From Uropetala carovei (Eukaryota; Arthropoda; Insecta; Odonata; Petaluridae), in NCBI GenBank assembly GCA_036926305.1, contig JAXCHB010000015.1, positions 1,612,001 to 1,676,000 on the forward strand: a DNA stretch of 64,000 nt, in the 5' to 3' direction. Below the pieces are notes generated by a model. The model saw only the letters and a program-made list of their open reading frames with translations, was not told the DNA's origin and ran no database searches. Shown piece by piece: positions 1-9,400 of the stretch (the stretch's first letter is position 1; every line of letters begins with the position of its first letter). The position numbers and the translations under genes are program-made.

Positions 1-465
1 GTAGTAATTTAATGATGAATTTAGTCTCCAAAAGTTTAAGCCACATGCATAGTTCAACTAAACCATACAGTCTTCAGATATGTTCACCTGCTAATGTGTC
101 TCACTGTTTGACATATTTTCTAGTGGGAATCTCATATGTTGTTGGCATTCTTGAATGATGAACATTTAAAAAATCCCTTTATCTAGCTTATACAAATTTA
201 AGATGGTGCATTTTTTATTAAGTTACCGAAAAGAGAATTCTAAAGATATCACTAATTAAGAACATAAGATTGATTTTCTGCACAGGCTGAAGCGTAGTTA
301 ATATTGTATAGAATTTCATTATTAAGTTGTTCCATTCTGTATTGATATTCTTGGATTTTGCAAGGTGATTACTTCATAATTAAAATCAATAAAAATTTTA
401 TCCTTATGTCAAATGCACATCTCAATCTTGCTTATTAATAATTAAGTCATCCTTTGTGCTTACAG
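1..465 (+). other. 3' part of an intron (inferred)
   Basis: The stretch is AT-rich and has no open coding frame. It ends in a T-rich run followed by TACAG at 461-465, a standard 3' splice acceptor, and an open coding frame starts right after it. The upstream exon lies outside the window, so the splice is inferred from sequence alone. Confidence 0.6.
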
Positions 466-580
466 GTTCCTCCGTAGCTACGAGCCTCACCTAGCTTCTG
501 TTGCTCTCAGCAATGTGGAGTCTTCAAGAACAATCGCACAGGTGCTGTATGATATGAACCAGCAAGCAGATCAAAGCTGA
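466..580 (+). CDS. Terminal coding exon of an unidentified gene (37 codons plus stop)
   Basis: After the acceptor at 461-465 the frame that begins at 467 (with one leading base at 466) is open for 37 codons and closes with TGA at 578-580. The peptide starts FLRSYEPHLASVALSNVESS and ends in a Gln/Asp-rich tail (NQQADQS). It is mixed hydrophobic and charged, with the look of an amphipathic helix such as the end of a helical-repeat protein, but I do not recognise the family. The coding sequence is richer in G+C than the flanks and shows none of the low complexity of the chance ORFs elsewhere. No cleaner terminal exon is visible in the window. The reading frame, splice site and long AATAAA-bearing downstream region all agree with a true gene end. 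Partial: the rest of the gene lies left of position 1. Confidence 0.65.
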
Positions 581-2206
581 CGACCCCCTCACCCACCCTG
601 CTGAGATCACACCGACATTGTGAGGCACAGACCCAAATAAGAGGGATTTATTACGTGTGAATAATCAAGTGCAGTGGTGGAGAGGGGTTTCCTGCGTATA
701 TATAAAAATGAATAGATCTCTGTAAGAGGCTATCTCGTATCTTTCTAATCAGCTAGAAGACTTAAAAAGGCAGGAGATTTAAAAAAAAAGGATAAAAATC
801 GCTACTTCCATCCATGGAATAAAAAAAACGAATTTTGGCCGAAATTGTGTGTCTGAGTGTGTGAGAGGTGTACTTGTGAGGTGGTCAAGTGCTGAACTGA
901 CAGAAACTTATTTATTTTTGCTGACTTTTTGAAAGAGTAAGGTAATTAAAAAGTTTCTGGACCTTTTGATTCGTGTGTACAAAGAGTTGAGCTCCTGGTG
1001 CAGGAGGAAAAAAATATCCTTTTTAATTGAAAGGTCTGTTTCGGGTCATCGATGACCTTAGATCATTTTTTTAGTTGTAATTTATATAAGAAGCCATGGA
1101 CTCTTTATGTTAAGAGGAATCGGGAATCATATTTCTTGATGGCCATTACGTTGTAAATTATGTTCATAAAAAAAAGAATTTGTCATGAATTTCCCTTGAA
1201 TCCCTTTGTGAACTTTGTTACTACTGTGTCGAGTTTTTAAAACATACGAAATTATCATGTTCCCAGAAGTTTTACTCTTGCGTTGAGGATGTCTTTGTTC
1301 TTAAAACTGTGCTGCACTGCCTGAGATATATATGTGCAATTGTTCCCCCTTTTCTAGTATTTATTGGCGAAAAAGAGTGTAGCATGTAAAGCGTTGTAAA
1401 TATATTTTCCAATTCATTGGTCTCTCCTATCAATAAGAAAAAAAGTCATGTTTGGATGTTGAAATCATGTCCTTTTTGAAAACTAAATGTCATGTTTTTT
1501 GTGTACATTTAAAAAAAGAAGTGGACTCAGCTGCACATTTTTTGCTTTGAACAGAAGTTGTTAATCTATATCATTTTATTAATCACATTCGTCCACCCGA
1601 CTCTTTGTGATACAGATATTTCATCGAAGTGTGTATAAAAAATTTCAGGTCACCTTTGTAGTAGTTGTTGTATGTATCAGTATTAAGGAAAGAAGAAATC
1701 AAGAGACAAGAGTTGGGGAAAATGTCACCACAGCATTGTTATTTTTTAATAGCCCGGAGGATCGGAATCTTACTCGCTTGATTTTTTAAAAATTTCTTCT
1801 TAACTCATCAAGATAAAAAGGCAAGAGGGAAAAATAAATGGAGCCACTAATAGGATTCCAATGGAAAGTTTGTGTTCATCGTGTAGTAGAGAGATGTTTA
1901 TGAAAACACAGGATATGGTGTGAATGGATGAGAAAGCATTCCAAGGACTAGGAATTGAATTGAAGAGAGAAAAATAATATTGGTGCAGTCTTGCAGTATC
2001 TCCAGCAAATCTTTGAGGGGGAAAAAAATAAATTTTTTGGAACGAGTGGAATTTTGAGGTAAAGAGGCAGGAATCAAACACAATTTCTTCAGCACATGTA
2101 ACCTACTACCACGGTATTTATGGTTCTATTTTCATGTGCTTTTTGTGAGTTTTTTTATGAAAGTAGATGTAGGAAGTGCTGTACAATGTTCACAGAAACT
2201 TTTGGA

Positions 2207-2212
2207 AATAAA
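2207..2212 (+). terminator. Polyadenylation signal AATAAA (candidate)
   Basis: Perfect AATAAA hexamer downstream of the terminal exon, with a T/GT-rich stretch about 30-80 bases after it (TTTTGGGGAGGGTTGTG region). It is one of two close candidates. Confidence 0.4.
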
Positions 2213-2336
2213 AGTATGCATTTAACGAAATTATCTCTTTTGGGGAGGGTTGTGCATTTGTCTTGTGAAGTGTTATTTCTTTTGTTTTACCTTATTTACT
2301 TTCAGGTGTTGATTTGAACTCATTAAGTTGAATGCA

Positions 2337-2342
2337 AATAAA
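2337..2342 (+). terminator. Polyadenylation signal AATAAA (candidate)
   Basis: Perfect AATAAA hexamer, 130 bases after the first. Either or both may end transcripts of the gene whose last exon is at 466-580. Confidence 0.4.
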
Positions 2343-2848
2343 AAACTTCAAACATACTTGGTTATGCTTGAAAAAATTGTAATGAGTTCAGGAACTCTTC
2401 CTCAGATGTGTAGTTATCTTTTACATTTGAAGCTATTTCAAGTATAATTTGGCACAGCATATAATTTATATCATGTTAAATAATTTGGTTTTTTGTGATG
2501 ACTATTTTATTGTTTAAGACAAAATATAAGGACTATTACTATATTGTAACCTAACAATTTAACCTTATGGATTTTCCCATTTTGGCAACTTTAAATTGCC
2601 AATCTAATTAATTTTTTAAATAAAAATGTTTTGAAAAAAGAAAAAATTAAATACATGTGGCATAAGTATTCATATGTACAGGCGACTCCCGAGATTCGAC
2701 CATTCGAGATTCGACCAACTCAAGAATTCGACCGATCGAAGCCTGCTTATTTGACCCAGCCATTCGGTCGGTTGAATTAGGAACTAGTTTATGCGAAGTA
2801 ATTTTCGGCCCACCCAACCACACGAGATTTAGTTTGTATAGATATAGT

Positions 2849-3058
2849 TATTTCTGCTCTAATTGTTTGAATTTGTGCTGATTTCACTCGTTTTTTCTGT
2901 TAATCATTTATTTATTTATTTTATTTATAAATTTATCCCTTGACATGGCATCGTCATTCCTGCTCTAATTGTTTGAATTTGTCCTGATTTCACTCGTTTT
3001 ATCTGTAAATCTATTAAGTTTATTTATTTATTTATAAATTTATCATGACATTGCATCC
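2849..3058 (+). repeat. Tandem duplication (about 107 bp x 2) inside the pogo element
   Basis: The stretch starting at 2849 (TTTCTGCTCTAATTGTTTGAA ... TTTATAAATTTATC ... GACATGGCATCG) is repeated from about 2957 (TTCCTGCTCTAATTGTTTGAA ... GACATTGCATCC) with a few substitutions. Each copy ends with the transposase start region, so a second, cut-off start codon (ATGGCATCG at 2945-2953) sits upstream of the decayed frame. Confidence 0.75.
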
Positions 3059-3253
3059 AAAAGGAATTGTAATAGTGATAATGCAAGTGAATCAAATAAA
3101 AGAGTGCATAAGACTCATAGTTATGAATTGAAATTAGAAATTTTAAAGCTTATTGAGAAAGGTGAAACCCATGTTGAAATCGCATGATCGTTGGGGATGT
3201 CTCATTCAACTATTAGCACTTATATGAAACAGGAGAAAATTCTAGAACGATAA
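3047..3253 (+). pseudogene. Broken psq/CENP-B-type DNA-binding domain of a pogo/Tigger transposase
   Basis: The frame running through 3053-3250 reads ASKRNCNSDNASESNKR, then YELKLEILKLIEKGETHVEIA, an in-frame TGA at 3185-3187, then SLGMSHSTISTYMKQEKILER and TAA at 3251-3253. This is the helix-turn-helix pattern of pogo transposases (ELKLEIL..IE.G....IA..LG.S.STIS.). The expected ATG before ASKR is ATT, so the start has decayed. The stop in the recognition helix and the lost start make it non-functional. Confidence 0.85.
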
Positions 3254-3275
3254 ATTCAGGTAATTTGATAATAAA

Positions 3276-3527
3276 AAGTCCTAGGCACAGTGTTGTGATT
3301 CCTAAAATGGAAAAACTTTGGGTAGAATGTTGTTTCAGAAACATTCTATTAGTGAGGACATGATGGCTAAGGATCTGTATAATGATCTGAAGGAAAGGAT
3401 TGATGAAATTTCTGTTGATGAGCTCCATTTAGTGCAAGTCATGGCTGGTTTGACAGATTTAAGAGAAGGACAGGTTTGCGTAGCCTTAACTGGTGAGGCT
3501 GCAAGTGCAAATACTGATGCTGCCTGA
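3276..3527 (+). pseudogene. Frameshifted continuation of the pogo/Tigger transposase (second DNA-binding part)
   Basis: In a second frame 3277-3340 reads SPRHSVVIPKMEKLWVE, matching the linker and start of the CENP-B-type second HTH. A third frame (3318-3527) continues with HSISEDMMAKDLYNDLKERI and ends at TGA. The two shifts relative to the psq frame show decay. Nothing like a DDE domain follows; 3528-3710 is a short unrelated open frame. Assignment rests on order and the motif pattern, not on a database match. Confidence 0.65.
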
Positions 3528-4028
3528 AGTTATTAATTTTGCTGCGGTATATAGTTGTAGGCAGGGATGTGCTGCAGCTGGCCCCGGTCCAGCTTGTGCA
3601 ATTCATTTGTTAAAATCATTGAAGCTCGACAAGTCGAATGTTGCATGTCACTCTTCCGTTAACTTTGTTGGTAAAATACTAATACTACTCATTCCTTCAT
3701 TTAAATAACAGGAATGGATGAGGCGGAGTTGATTTAATTTGGATTTTAAAATTACAAAATAATCATACAAACAAAAATTTATTTTTTCCCCTTTAGTGCA
3801 AAAAATAAGATACATTTCAAATATTTTTTATTTAATTTTTCCATAATTTCGTATTGTTGCATTAACACATTAGTAATGTTATTTTATCTTTATATAAAGT
3901 GAGGGGGGAGAATAATTTTTTCCTGAGATGCGGGAACGTATCCCCCAATTATAACATGCAAGTCTATGGTAAAACGGCGTTCGAGTCTCGACCACGTTTT
4001 CAGGAATGAATCTTGGGAGTTGCCTGTA

Positions 4029-5400
4029 TTTCTCAAGTCTAAGTTGTTTAGCTTGCTGTCAATTTCTGATCATGATGCTAGTAATTTGTTCTACTGATCA
4101 TGACCTGAGAATCTGCTTATATATATATCACGTTCAGTGTAATTAATTTACCTAAGAAGAAACTTTTAAGTTATAGTGAAAATTTGTCAATTTTACTTTT
4201 AAGTTACCTTCTTAAAATTTTGGAAATTATTTTGTGGTAGTGTTTCGTATTAATTTTGGTTTTAATCATTCCTACCAATGTTTTAGTTAATTACCTTGAT
4301 TTCTCACAAGTCTGTGTATTGAAATTAGTTGCACAATTCACGTTTGTACCTGATAAGTACAACATTTCTCACTAGTTCTTGCATTTCTTTCAGGGAATCC
4401 AGGCTTTATAAAGAAATAGAATATTTCAAGCCATTTTGTTTCTGCTTAGAACCTTTTAATTTCATAGATTTTGAAGTGAGCTGTAATTGTTAGCAAAAGA
4501 AGAATAAATAGACATTTTGGTAAAATGTAGCACGAAAGGACAAAAAATTGATATGGACAGCTTCTTCAAAAATCAACCTGGACATTTGGAAACTAATATT
4601 CCATATTTTAGTTTTGTGTGTTTCAGTAAGTTAATTACTTGCTCTTATAAAGTTATGACCAACAAACACTACACAATTTAACTTTACCAGAGTTAGTACT
4701 TTGATATTTTATTACTTTTTAGTCCTTTTTAAGGAAAATGTATTTGTAAATCATGATTCCCTGAAAGTATTACCTATTCATGATTTTACTATAATTTTAT
4801 ATCTATTTTGGAATATGTGCATTAGTAATTCTTGTTCAAACAAATTGTAGCAACAAAACTGCATTATGTATTTTAAAATAGGGAGTGTGAGAGCAGAAAA
4901 TCTTTTTATATTTGTTGCCTTGTTTTTTAGGTATAGAATTTGAAATTAAAGAGTACCACTATTTTGACCTTGGATGTAATATTAGAGTGCCATATTATGT
5001 TGGACGAATAGTTAATGTAGTCATTTGAAATTTTCTTTTCACAATTAATTTCGATATAAATTGTTATCCTTTTCAAATTTTTTGTTCTCTTATTTGGTAG
5101 AACAAAAAATATCATGATCTCTTGGGAAGGATACACGTGTAAGAATTTCAGAAGGAATACCAATATTGATATCTTTTTGTACAAGTTTTCATGGTAGTGT
5201 GAAGGAATGCATTTGAATGTCTGAATTTGTTGAAGTATGGTACTGTTTGACTACTATACTTTAAATAAAAATTATTTTTAATTAATGCAGTAAAATGTAT
5301 TGATATAAAAATCTGATTATGACCTCCAAGATCTACAATAACATACTCCCTAAATTTTCATATTTATCTTTGATAGGCTTTTGTTTGATAATTCAAGCGA
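4029..5400. other. AT-rich gene-free stretch
   Basis: No TIRs, tRNA-like sequence or coding-like frame found. It contains an AATAAA at 5264-5269 that could serve a longer form of the upstream gene's 3' UTR. Confidence 0.5.
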
Positions 5401-5430
5401 ACCTGCAGTATGGTTATAAGAAGTTGCCGC

Positions 5431-5550
5431 GGTAACGTGACGTCATTAGGAATAAATAAGAAGTCGGTTAACTATCTTTCTGAAGGCATAAAGTTCTCGG
5501 AGTTGTTTGTTCTTGGTTCTTGGCATTGAAGAAGCTGTATGAACGTAAGT
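5431..5550 (+). promoter_or_regulatory. Possible promoter with first (non-coding) exon and splice donor
   Basis: A perfect CRE palindrome TGACGTCA lies at 5439-5446, followed by a TATA-like AATAAATAAG about 8 bases on. About 90 bases further is a strong splice-donor match GTAAGT (5545-5550) after CTGTATGAAC. The spacing of CRE, TATA-like box, short exon and donor suits a transcription start on the plus strand. No coding frame is obvious. It could equally be the start of an unrecognised repeat. Inference only. Confidence 0.2.
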
Positions 5551-6390
5551 TATTATTTTATTAATCATATTTTGTTACAGTTTCTCCGAGAATGCAAGGC
5601 GTAACAACGAATAAATTAGTTTTTAGTTATTACGGGAACATTCGAGAAATTGAAAGTCATTTTCCCAAGTTATCCGTTGTTATGCGTATCTTGATTGATT
5701 TACCTAAAATTTCAAGGTGTTCGGTTGAGAAATTATTTCTCTTCCAGTGCAAATGTTTGTGAAACAGTTGATTCAGAATATGAATCTACTTAAAACATCG
5801 GAATAGTGTGATTTATGCTGCAGGTTTGGGATACTTCAAAGGGCTCGTAGATAACTAAATGGAACGTTCATCCAAATAAGCAAATTCTCTCTTATACAAT
5901 GTACTTCTATAATAATTAGATTCTAAAACAAACTAATCGTTATATTGCTCATTTATATTTACTTCACTGTGCCATTTAGAGGTAAAATACGTTTTACATT
6001 TATGTTAGTCGTTAATTTACGAGCATTTTGCTTGAATGTTACATAAAAGGGTTCTGCTTCGTCAGAAACATTTAGAATAAATATCTTAGAAATATGACCG
6101 ACATTTAAGTTAATTTCATATTTAGCTTTAGCGCATCGCCCGAGTGTTCCATAATATTTATTACAGGTTTTTGCATTAGCCTTCATTGCCTCTGACAGAT
6201 TCATGCATTTTCTGGCAAGAGATAAGATGCATTATTTGCATAATTAAGTATAGCAAAACATCTATTATCGGACGTTCTCCTTTCAAAATATACCAGTATA
6301 TATGAATTAGTGATAAGATTCAACAAGAAACCAGCGAGGAAAGCTCTCGTCCTAGAGCTTATTTCGCACGACGGGTGTATGCTGTCTTGT
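5551..6390. other. Gene-free stretch, nothing recognised
   Basis: Mixed AT-rich sequence with no TIR pair, tRNA-like motif or coding-like frame that I can support. Confidence 0.4.
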
Positions 6391-6395
6391 CCCGG

Positions 6396-6647
6396 CGCCG
6401 GGGGTTCCCAACCGAGCGCCAAGTTGTTTTCTAAAATATAAAGCTAGCGCCACTATACTTCTGAAGAAATATCTGTGATCGTAAATAAAATAAAACTAAC
6501 GTCAAAGTCGTTCTTAATGTTCTTGGATACTTTTAGAAAGAAAGCAACCGAGCAAATTAAATTATTGGTTAAAAGAAACTACATTTAAAGGGCCGCAGAA
6601 TAGCACTTCAGCACACCGGTGCTCGCGAGCACTGGGTTGAGAACTAA
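6396..6647. mobile_element. Decayed hAT-like MITE (tentative)
   Basis: The left end GGGGTTCCCAACC and the right end GGGTTGAGAACTA resemble the widespread hAT terminal pattern CAGTGGTTCTCAACC in inverted orientation. The right subterminal part holds the palindrome GTGCTCGCGAGCAC. I could not find a target-site duplication, so the boundaries are approximate. Confidence 0.3.
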
Positions 6648-6651
6648 AGGG

Positions 6652-6686
6652 CTTACGCAGTGCATAGTGCCTGTGCACTGCGTAAG
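6652..6686. repeat. 13-bp perfect hairpin
   Basis: CTTACGCAGTGCA at 6652-6664 is matched exactly by its reverse complement at 6674-6686, with a 9-base loop. It lies between the decayed hAT-like end and the start of the MITE at 6709. Confidence 0.8.
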
Positions 6687-6708
6687 ACGTGGCTAAGTAA
6701 AAAATAAC

Positions 6709-7219
6709 GGTACTTACGTATTAACGGAACTACCCCGAACTACAGGATATTAATGAATACCACTAGTTCAAAAATATTACATTTATTATATCTCGTTTGA
6801 CTATTGCTAAACTATGACTGATTGGCCGGTCTCGACATCTACAAACCCAATCACCAGACAACGAGGAAGGATACTTTGGTTCCGGGCGAGGCGAAGGGCG
6901 CGGTAGCGCCCGGAGACGACTACCCATTAAAACAAAGCGAGCCGAAGGCTCGTCAATATATCCTCTCAATTAGCGGTGCAACAGTCAAGAGGATATAACA
7001 TTGAAAGGATATATTGACGAGCCTTCGGCTCGCTTTGTTTAAATGGGTAATCGTCTCCGGGCGCTACCGCGCCCTTCGCCTCGCCCGGAACCAAAGTATC
7101 CCTCCCCGTTGTCCGGTGATTGGGTTTGTAAATGTCCAGACAGGTCAATCAGTTTCTGTTCACACCAACAATATATAAATCTAACAGCAGTAAGGTAGTT
7201 CCGTTAATACGTAAGTACC
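6709..7219. mobile_element. MITE with perfect 26-bp TIRs and 8-bp target duplication; inverted core
   Basis: The ends are perfect inverted repeats of 26 bp, starting GGTACTTACGTATTAACGGA (6709-6734 and 7194-7219). They are flanked by an exact 8-bp duplication AAAATAAC (6701-6708 and 7220-7227). Inside, two GC-rich arms of about 150 bp (about 6810-6967 and 7003-7150) are near-perfect reverse complements around a spacer of about 35-40 bp, so the whole element can fold into one long hairpin. The arms hold smaller palindromes (GGGCGCGGTAGCGCCC, GAGCCGAAGGCTC). There is no transposase. An 8-bp TSD fits hAT, Merlin or P-like superfamilies; the GGTAC ends do not match the usual CAG of hAT, so the superfamily is left open. 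Confidence 0.85.
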
Positions 7220-7227
7220 AAAATAAC

Positions 7228-8679
7228 TAATGACTATGTCGTATTTATTTATCGAATATGAATTTCGGATAAAGGCATAGGATTTATGTTATTCGTACTT
7301 TGTGATATAAATCCAGAAGTAAGACCTTTGGAGTTAATGTTGCATTTCACTTCGATGATTAAAAATTTAGCTATAAACCCGAAATCAATAACCCACCAAA
7401 CACTGTCATTTATTCCAATTAGATTACTCGGGTAGGTAGATCCTAACGCCATTTAGATCTAACCAGACGTTGCCTCCGGGGGATGGAATCAATTTCCCTC
7501 TGCAAATCATAACACATCTCTCTCCTACTTCCTATATTTGTCTCACTAGCCTTAAGCTTATTGGGTAAACATGACCTTAATTTCAGTCTATACATTTTTA
7601 TAAAAACTCTTTTAGTATGGATTTTTAATGCCATTTAGATTGGTAAACATAAATTAGCGAAAACAAATAAATAAAATTACTAAATATAATGCTGTGAAGA
7701 AGAATATCAACGTTATACGAAATAAATCGTATATCTATTCAGAATTAAGCTTCTTAATTTTGCTAACGTATTAAGTAAAAGAAGATTGTCAATGTGGATC
7801 ACTTGAATTACTAAATATTTTGAGTTGACTGGCAAGGTAACAAGTACCTTAAAACGCGGTGTAACCATTCACTTAAATGAACCATTGGTTTAGTGCTCAA
7901 TCGTACGGAAGTCAGGTAGTATGTTCGTAGCTTCCGGAGGTTTAATTTATGATTGAGTTAGGGACTGGGAGAGAAGATAGGGTTGCCCGGGGCAATATAC
8001 CTCGGGAACTCCATCAACTACATACTTAAAGCTCAGTATACTCCTTAAATAAATAAAATGGAATCTCCGTTGGCAACGTATTTAGGGCTACATTAATTTC
8101 TGAACTTTATTACCTCCGTCAATCAAATTGATGGTTACCCGCATTAAGATAAACGGAAATGTATCTGAGGTTAATTAAAATTACTTTTGAGTGGGTATTT
8201 GGAGGTATGTGATTTCCTCTGTTAATATAAGGTTGATAACATCTTTTTGGTTGCAAGTCATATTCATATCTTATGACAAGCCTATTTCAATGATATTTAC
8301 GTAGTTGGACACCCAGGAAAAATAAGGGGAAATATAAAAATGTATTAATAACTTGCTTATCATTGTCAAAGTACTAATGATGCAAAAGAAAGTGTTGGCG
8401 TCAGAAATTTTGTTCTAAAATGCAATTCTGATGTAAGCAACATGTAAGCTGTCCGTTCTAATGCTGCGGTGATCAAATTATTTAAAACCGTTGTTTTAAC
8501 TCGTTTGGAGTTTGAATGCTGATGCCGATCCTAGTTAAATGAAAAGCTTTTGTAACATATTTGTCAATTAAAAGTCTAATTTTCGTTTTGAAAAATATTT
8601 AGTTTACCGAATCTTTCATTTTGAGTTGCACTTTCTTTTTATTGTTTCGTTTAATACGTAAGATAAAAAAATATTTTAA
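7228..8679. other. Gene-free stretch, nothing recognised
   Basis: AT-rich single-copy-looking DNA. Short open frames on the minus strand (7249-7634) show no family motif. Confidence 0.4.
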
Positions 8680-8865
8680 AATGATTTCGAAAAAGACGTT
8701 AATTTTCGAGGATTAAGAGGAGATTCAGAGACAGACGAAGAACTCGCGTATCGCGTCGCTTCAATTCCTTTGAGGGAAGAAGATACTGAATTAGAGATAA
8801 GTCCTTATCAAGAAATAGATTGGGAAAGAATAACTGCATATGTAAAAACGGATGGGAAGAATTGA
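8680..8865 (+). CDS. Short acidic open frame without a start codon; possible exon or gene fossil
   Basis: Between TAA at 8677-8679 and TGA at 8863-8865 lies an open frame of 61 codons. Its product is unusually rich in Glu/Asp/Arg and soluble-looking: it includes RGDSETDEELAYRVASIPLR and then EEDTELEISPYQEIDWERIT. It has no ATG in a good place and no clear splice acceptor. Its composition differs from the Phe/Leu/Lys/Ile-rich chance frames common in this window. It ends about 85 bases before the split tRNA-like sequence at 8950. I do not recognise the protein. It may be an exon, a retrogene fragment or a chance frame. Confidence 0.25.
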   Translation, partial: NDFEKDVNFRGLRGDSETDEELAYRVASIPLREEDTELEISPYQEIDWERITAYVKTDGKN

Positions 8866-8949
8866 CCATAAGATCAATCTACAGACATATAATCTGGAAT
8901 GTTGGTAATAATTTGGAAGCTAAGAAACACCTCCGCGTTTTGAAACGTC

Positions 8950-9400
8950 TGCCACGATCGTTCAGTGGTAGAACATCCGGTACTGGTCGGTTATCCCTCC
9001 GCAAAGGGTACTATCCTGTTTTGGCCCCGCAAATATTTTTCATGGTAAATATTTACTATTGAGAGGCTCATGGGATCGCTATGTAATATTTTTACCCTAA
9101 AGCTTGCTAACCCATGACTGATGGGCCTGTCGCGACATTTACAAACCCGATCACCGGACAAAGGGGAGGGATAGTTTGGTTCCAGCCAAGACGAAGGGCG
9201 CGGTAGCGCCCGGAGACGACTACCCATTAAAACAAAGCGAGCCGAAGGCTCGTTAATATATCCTTTCAATGCTGTATCCTCTTGACCGTTGCGCCGCAAA
9301 TGGAGCCAGTGTAATTTGCGGGGGGATAACCGACCAGTACCGAACATCCACCCGGAGGGTGTATCTTGTTTCCAAATTATTCCCTACATATCAATGGTCT
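8950..9400 (+). repeat. tRNA-like SINE head, split by the MITE at 8979-9341
   Basis: The left piece reads ACGATCGTTCAGTGGTAGAA then CATCC (to 8978), close to a tRNA-Gly D-arm/A box and to the SINE at 48212. After the MITE the target duplicate GAACATCC resumes at 9342 and runs into ACCCGGAGGGTGTATCTTG, matching the anticodon-arm part; the B box beyond is degenerate. Copies at 48212 and 19254 show the uninterrupted arrangement. Confidence 0.5.
8979..9341. mobile_element. MITE with about 27-bp TIRs and 8-bp target duplication; shares the core of the 6709 MITE
   Basis: The left end starts GGTACTGGTCGGTTATCCC and the reverse complement of the right end gives the same, with one mismatch over about 27 bp. 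An exact 8-bp duplication GAACATCC flanks it (8971-8978 and 9342-9349). The interior from about 9105 to 9295 is the same GC-rich core as in the element at 6709 (GGGCGCGGTAGCGCCC; GAGCCGAAGGCTC; the segment AATATATCCTTTCAAT), but here as a single arm rather than an inverted pair. The TIRs of the two elements agree only in the first six bases. Non-autonomous; superfamily unresolved. Confidence 0.85.

Larger units (their letters stand above)
581..2360 (+). other. Probable 3' untranslated region
   Basis: This AT- and T-rich stretch follows the stop codon at 578-580 and holds no supported coding frame. AATAAA hexamers at 2207-2212 and 2337-2342 are the first well-placed cleavage signals, giving a UTR of about 1.65-1.8 kb. 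Another AATAAA at 5264-5269 would give a longer form that includes the pogo element. Extent is inferred; transcript data would settle it. Confidence 0.45.
2679..4026 (+). mobile_element. Degenerate pogo/Tigger-type (Tc1-mariner) transposon
   Basis: The left end reads CAGGCGACTCCCGAGATTC and the reverse complement of the right end reads CAGGCAACTCCCAAGATTC: two mismatches in 19 bases. The ends are flanked by TA on both sides (2677-2678 and 4027-4028), the target duplication of the Tc1-mariner superfamily. CAG starts and a psq/CENP-B-like domain inside (3047-3253) point to the pogo/Tigger branch. The element is 1348 bp, shorter than an autonomous Tigger. I see no DDE catalytic domain, so it is internally deleted as well as frameshifted. 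It carries a direct duplication of about 107 bp at 2849-3058. Confidence 0.85.
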
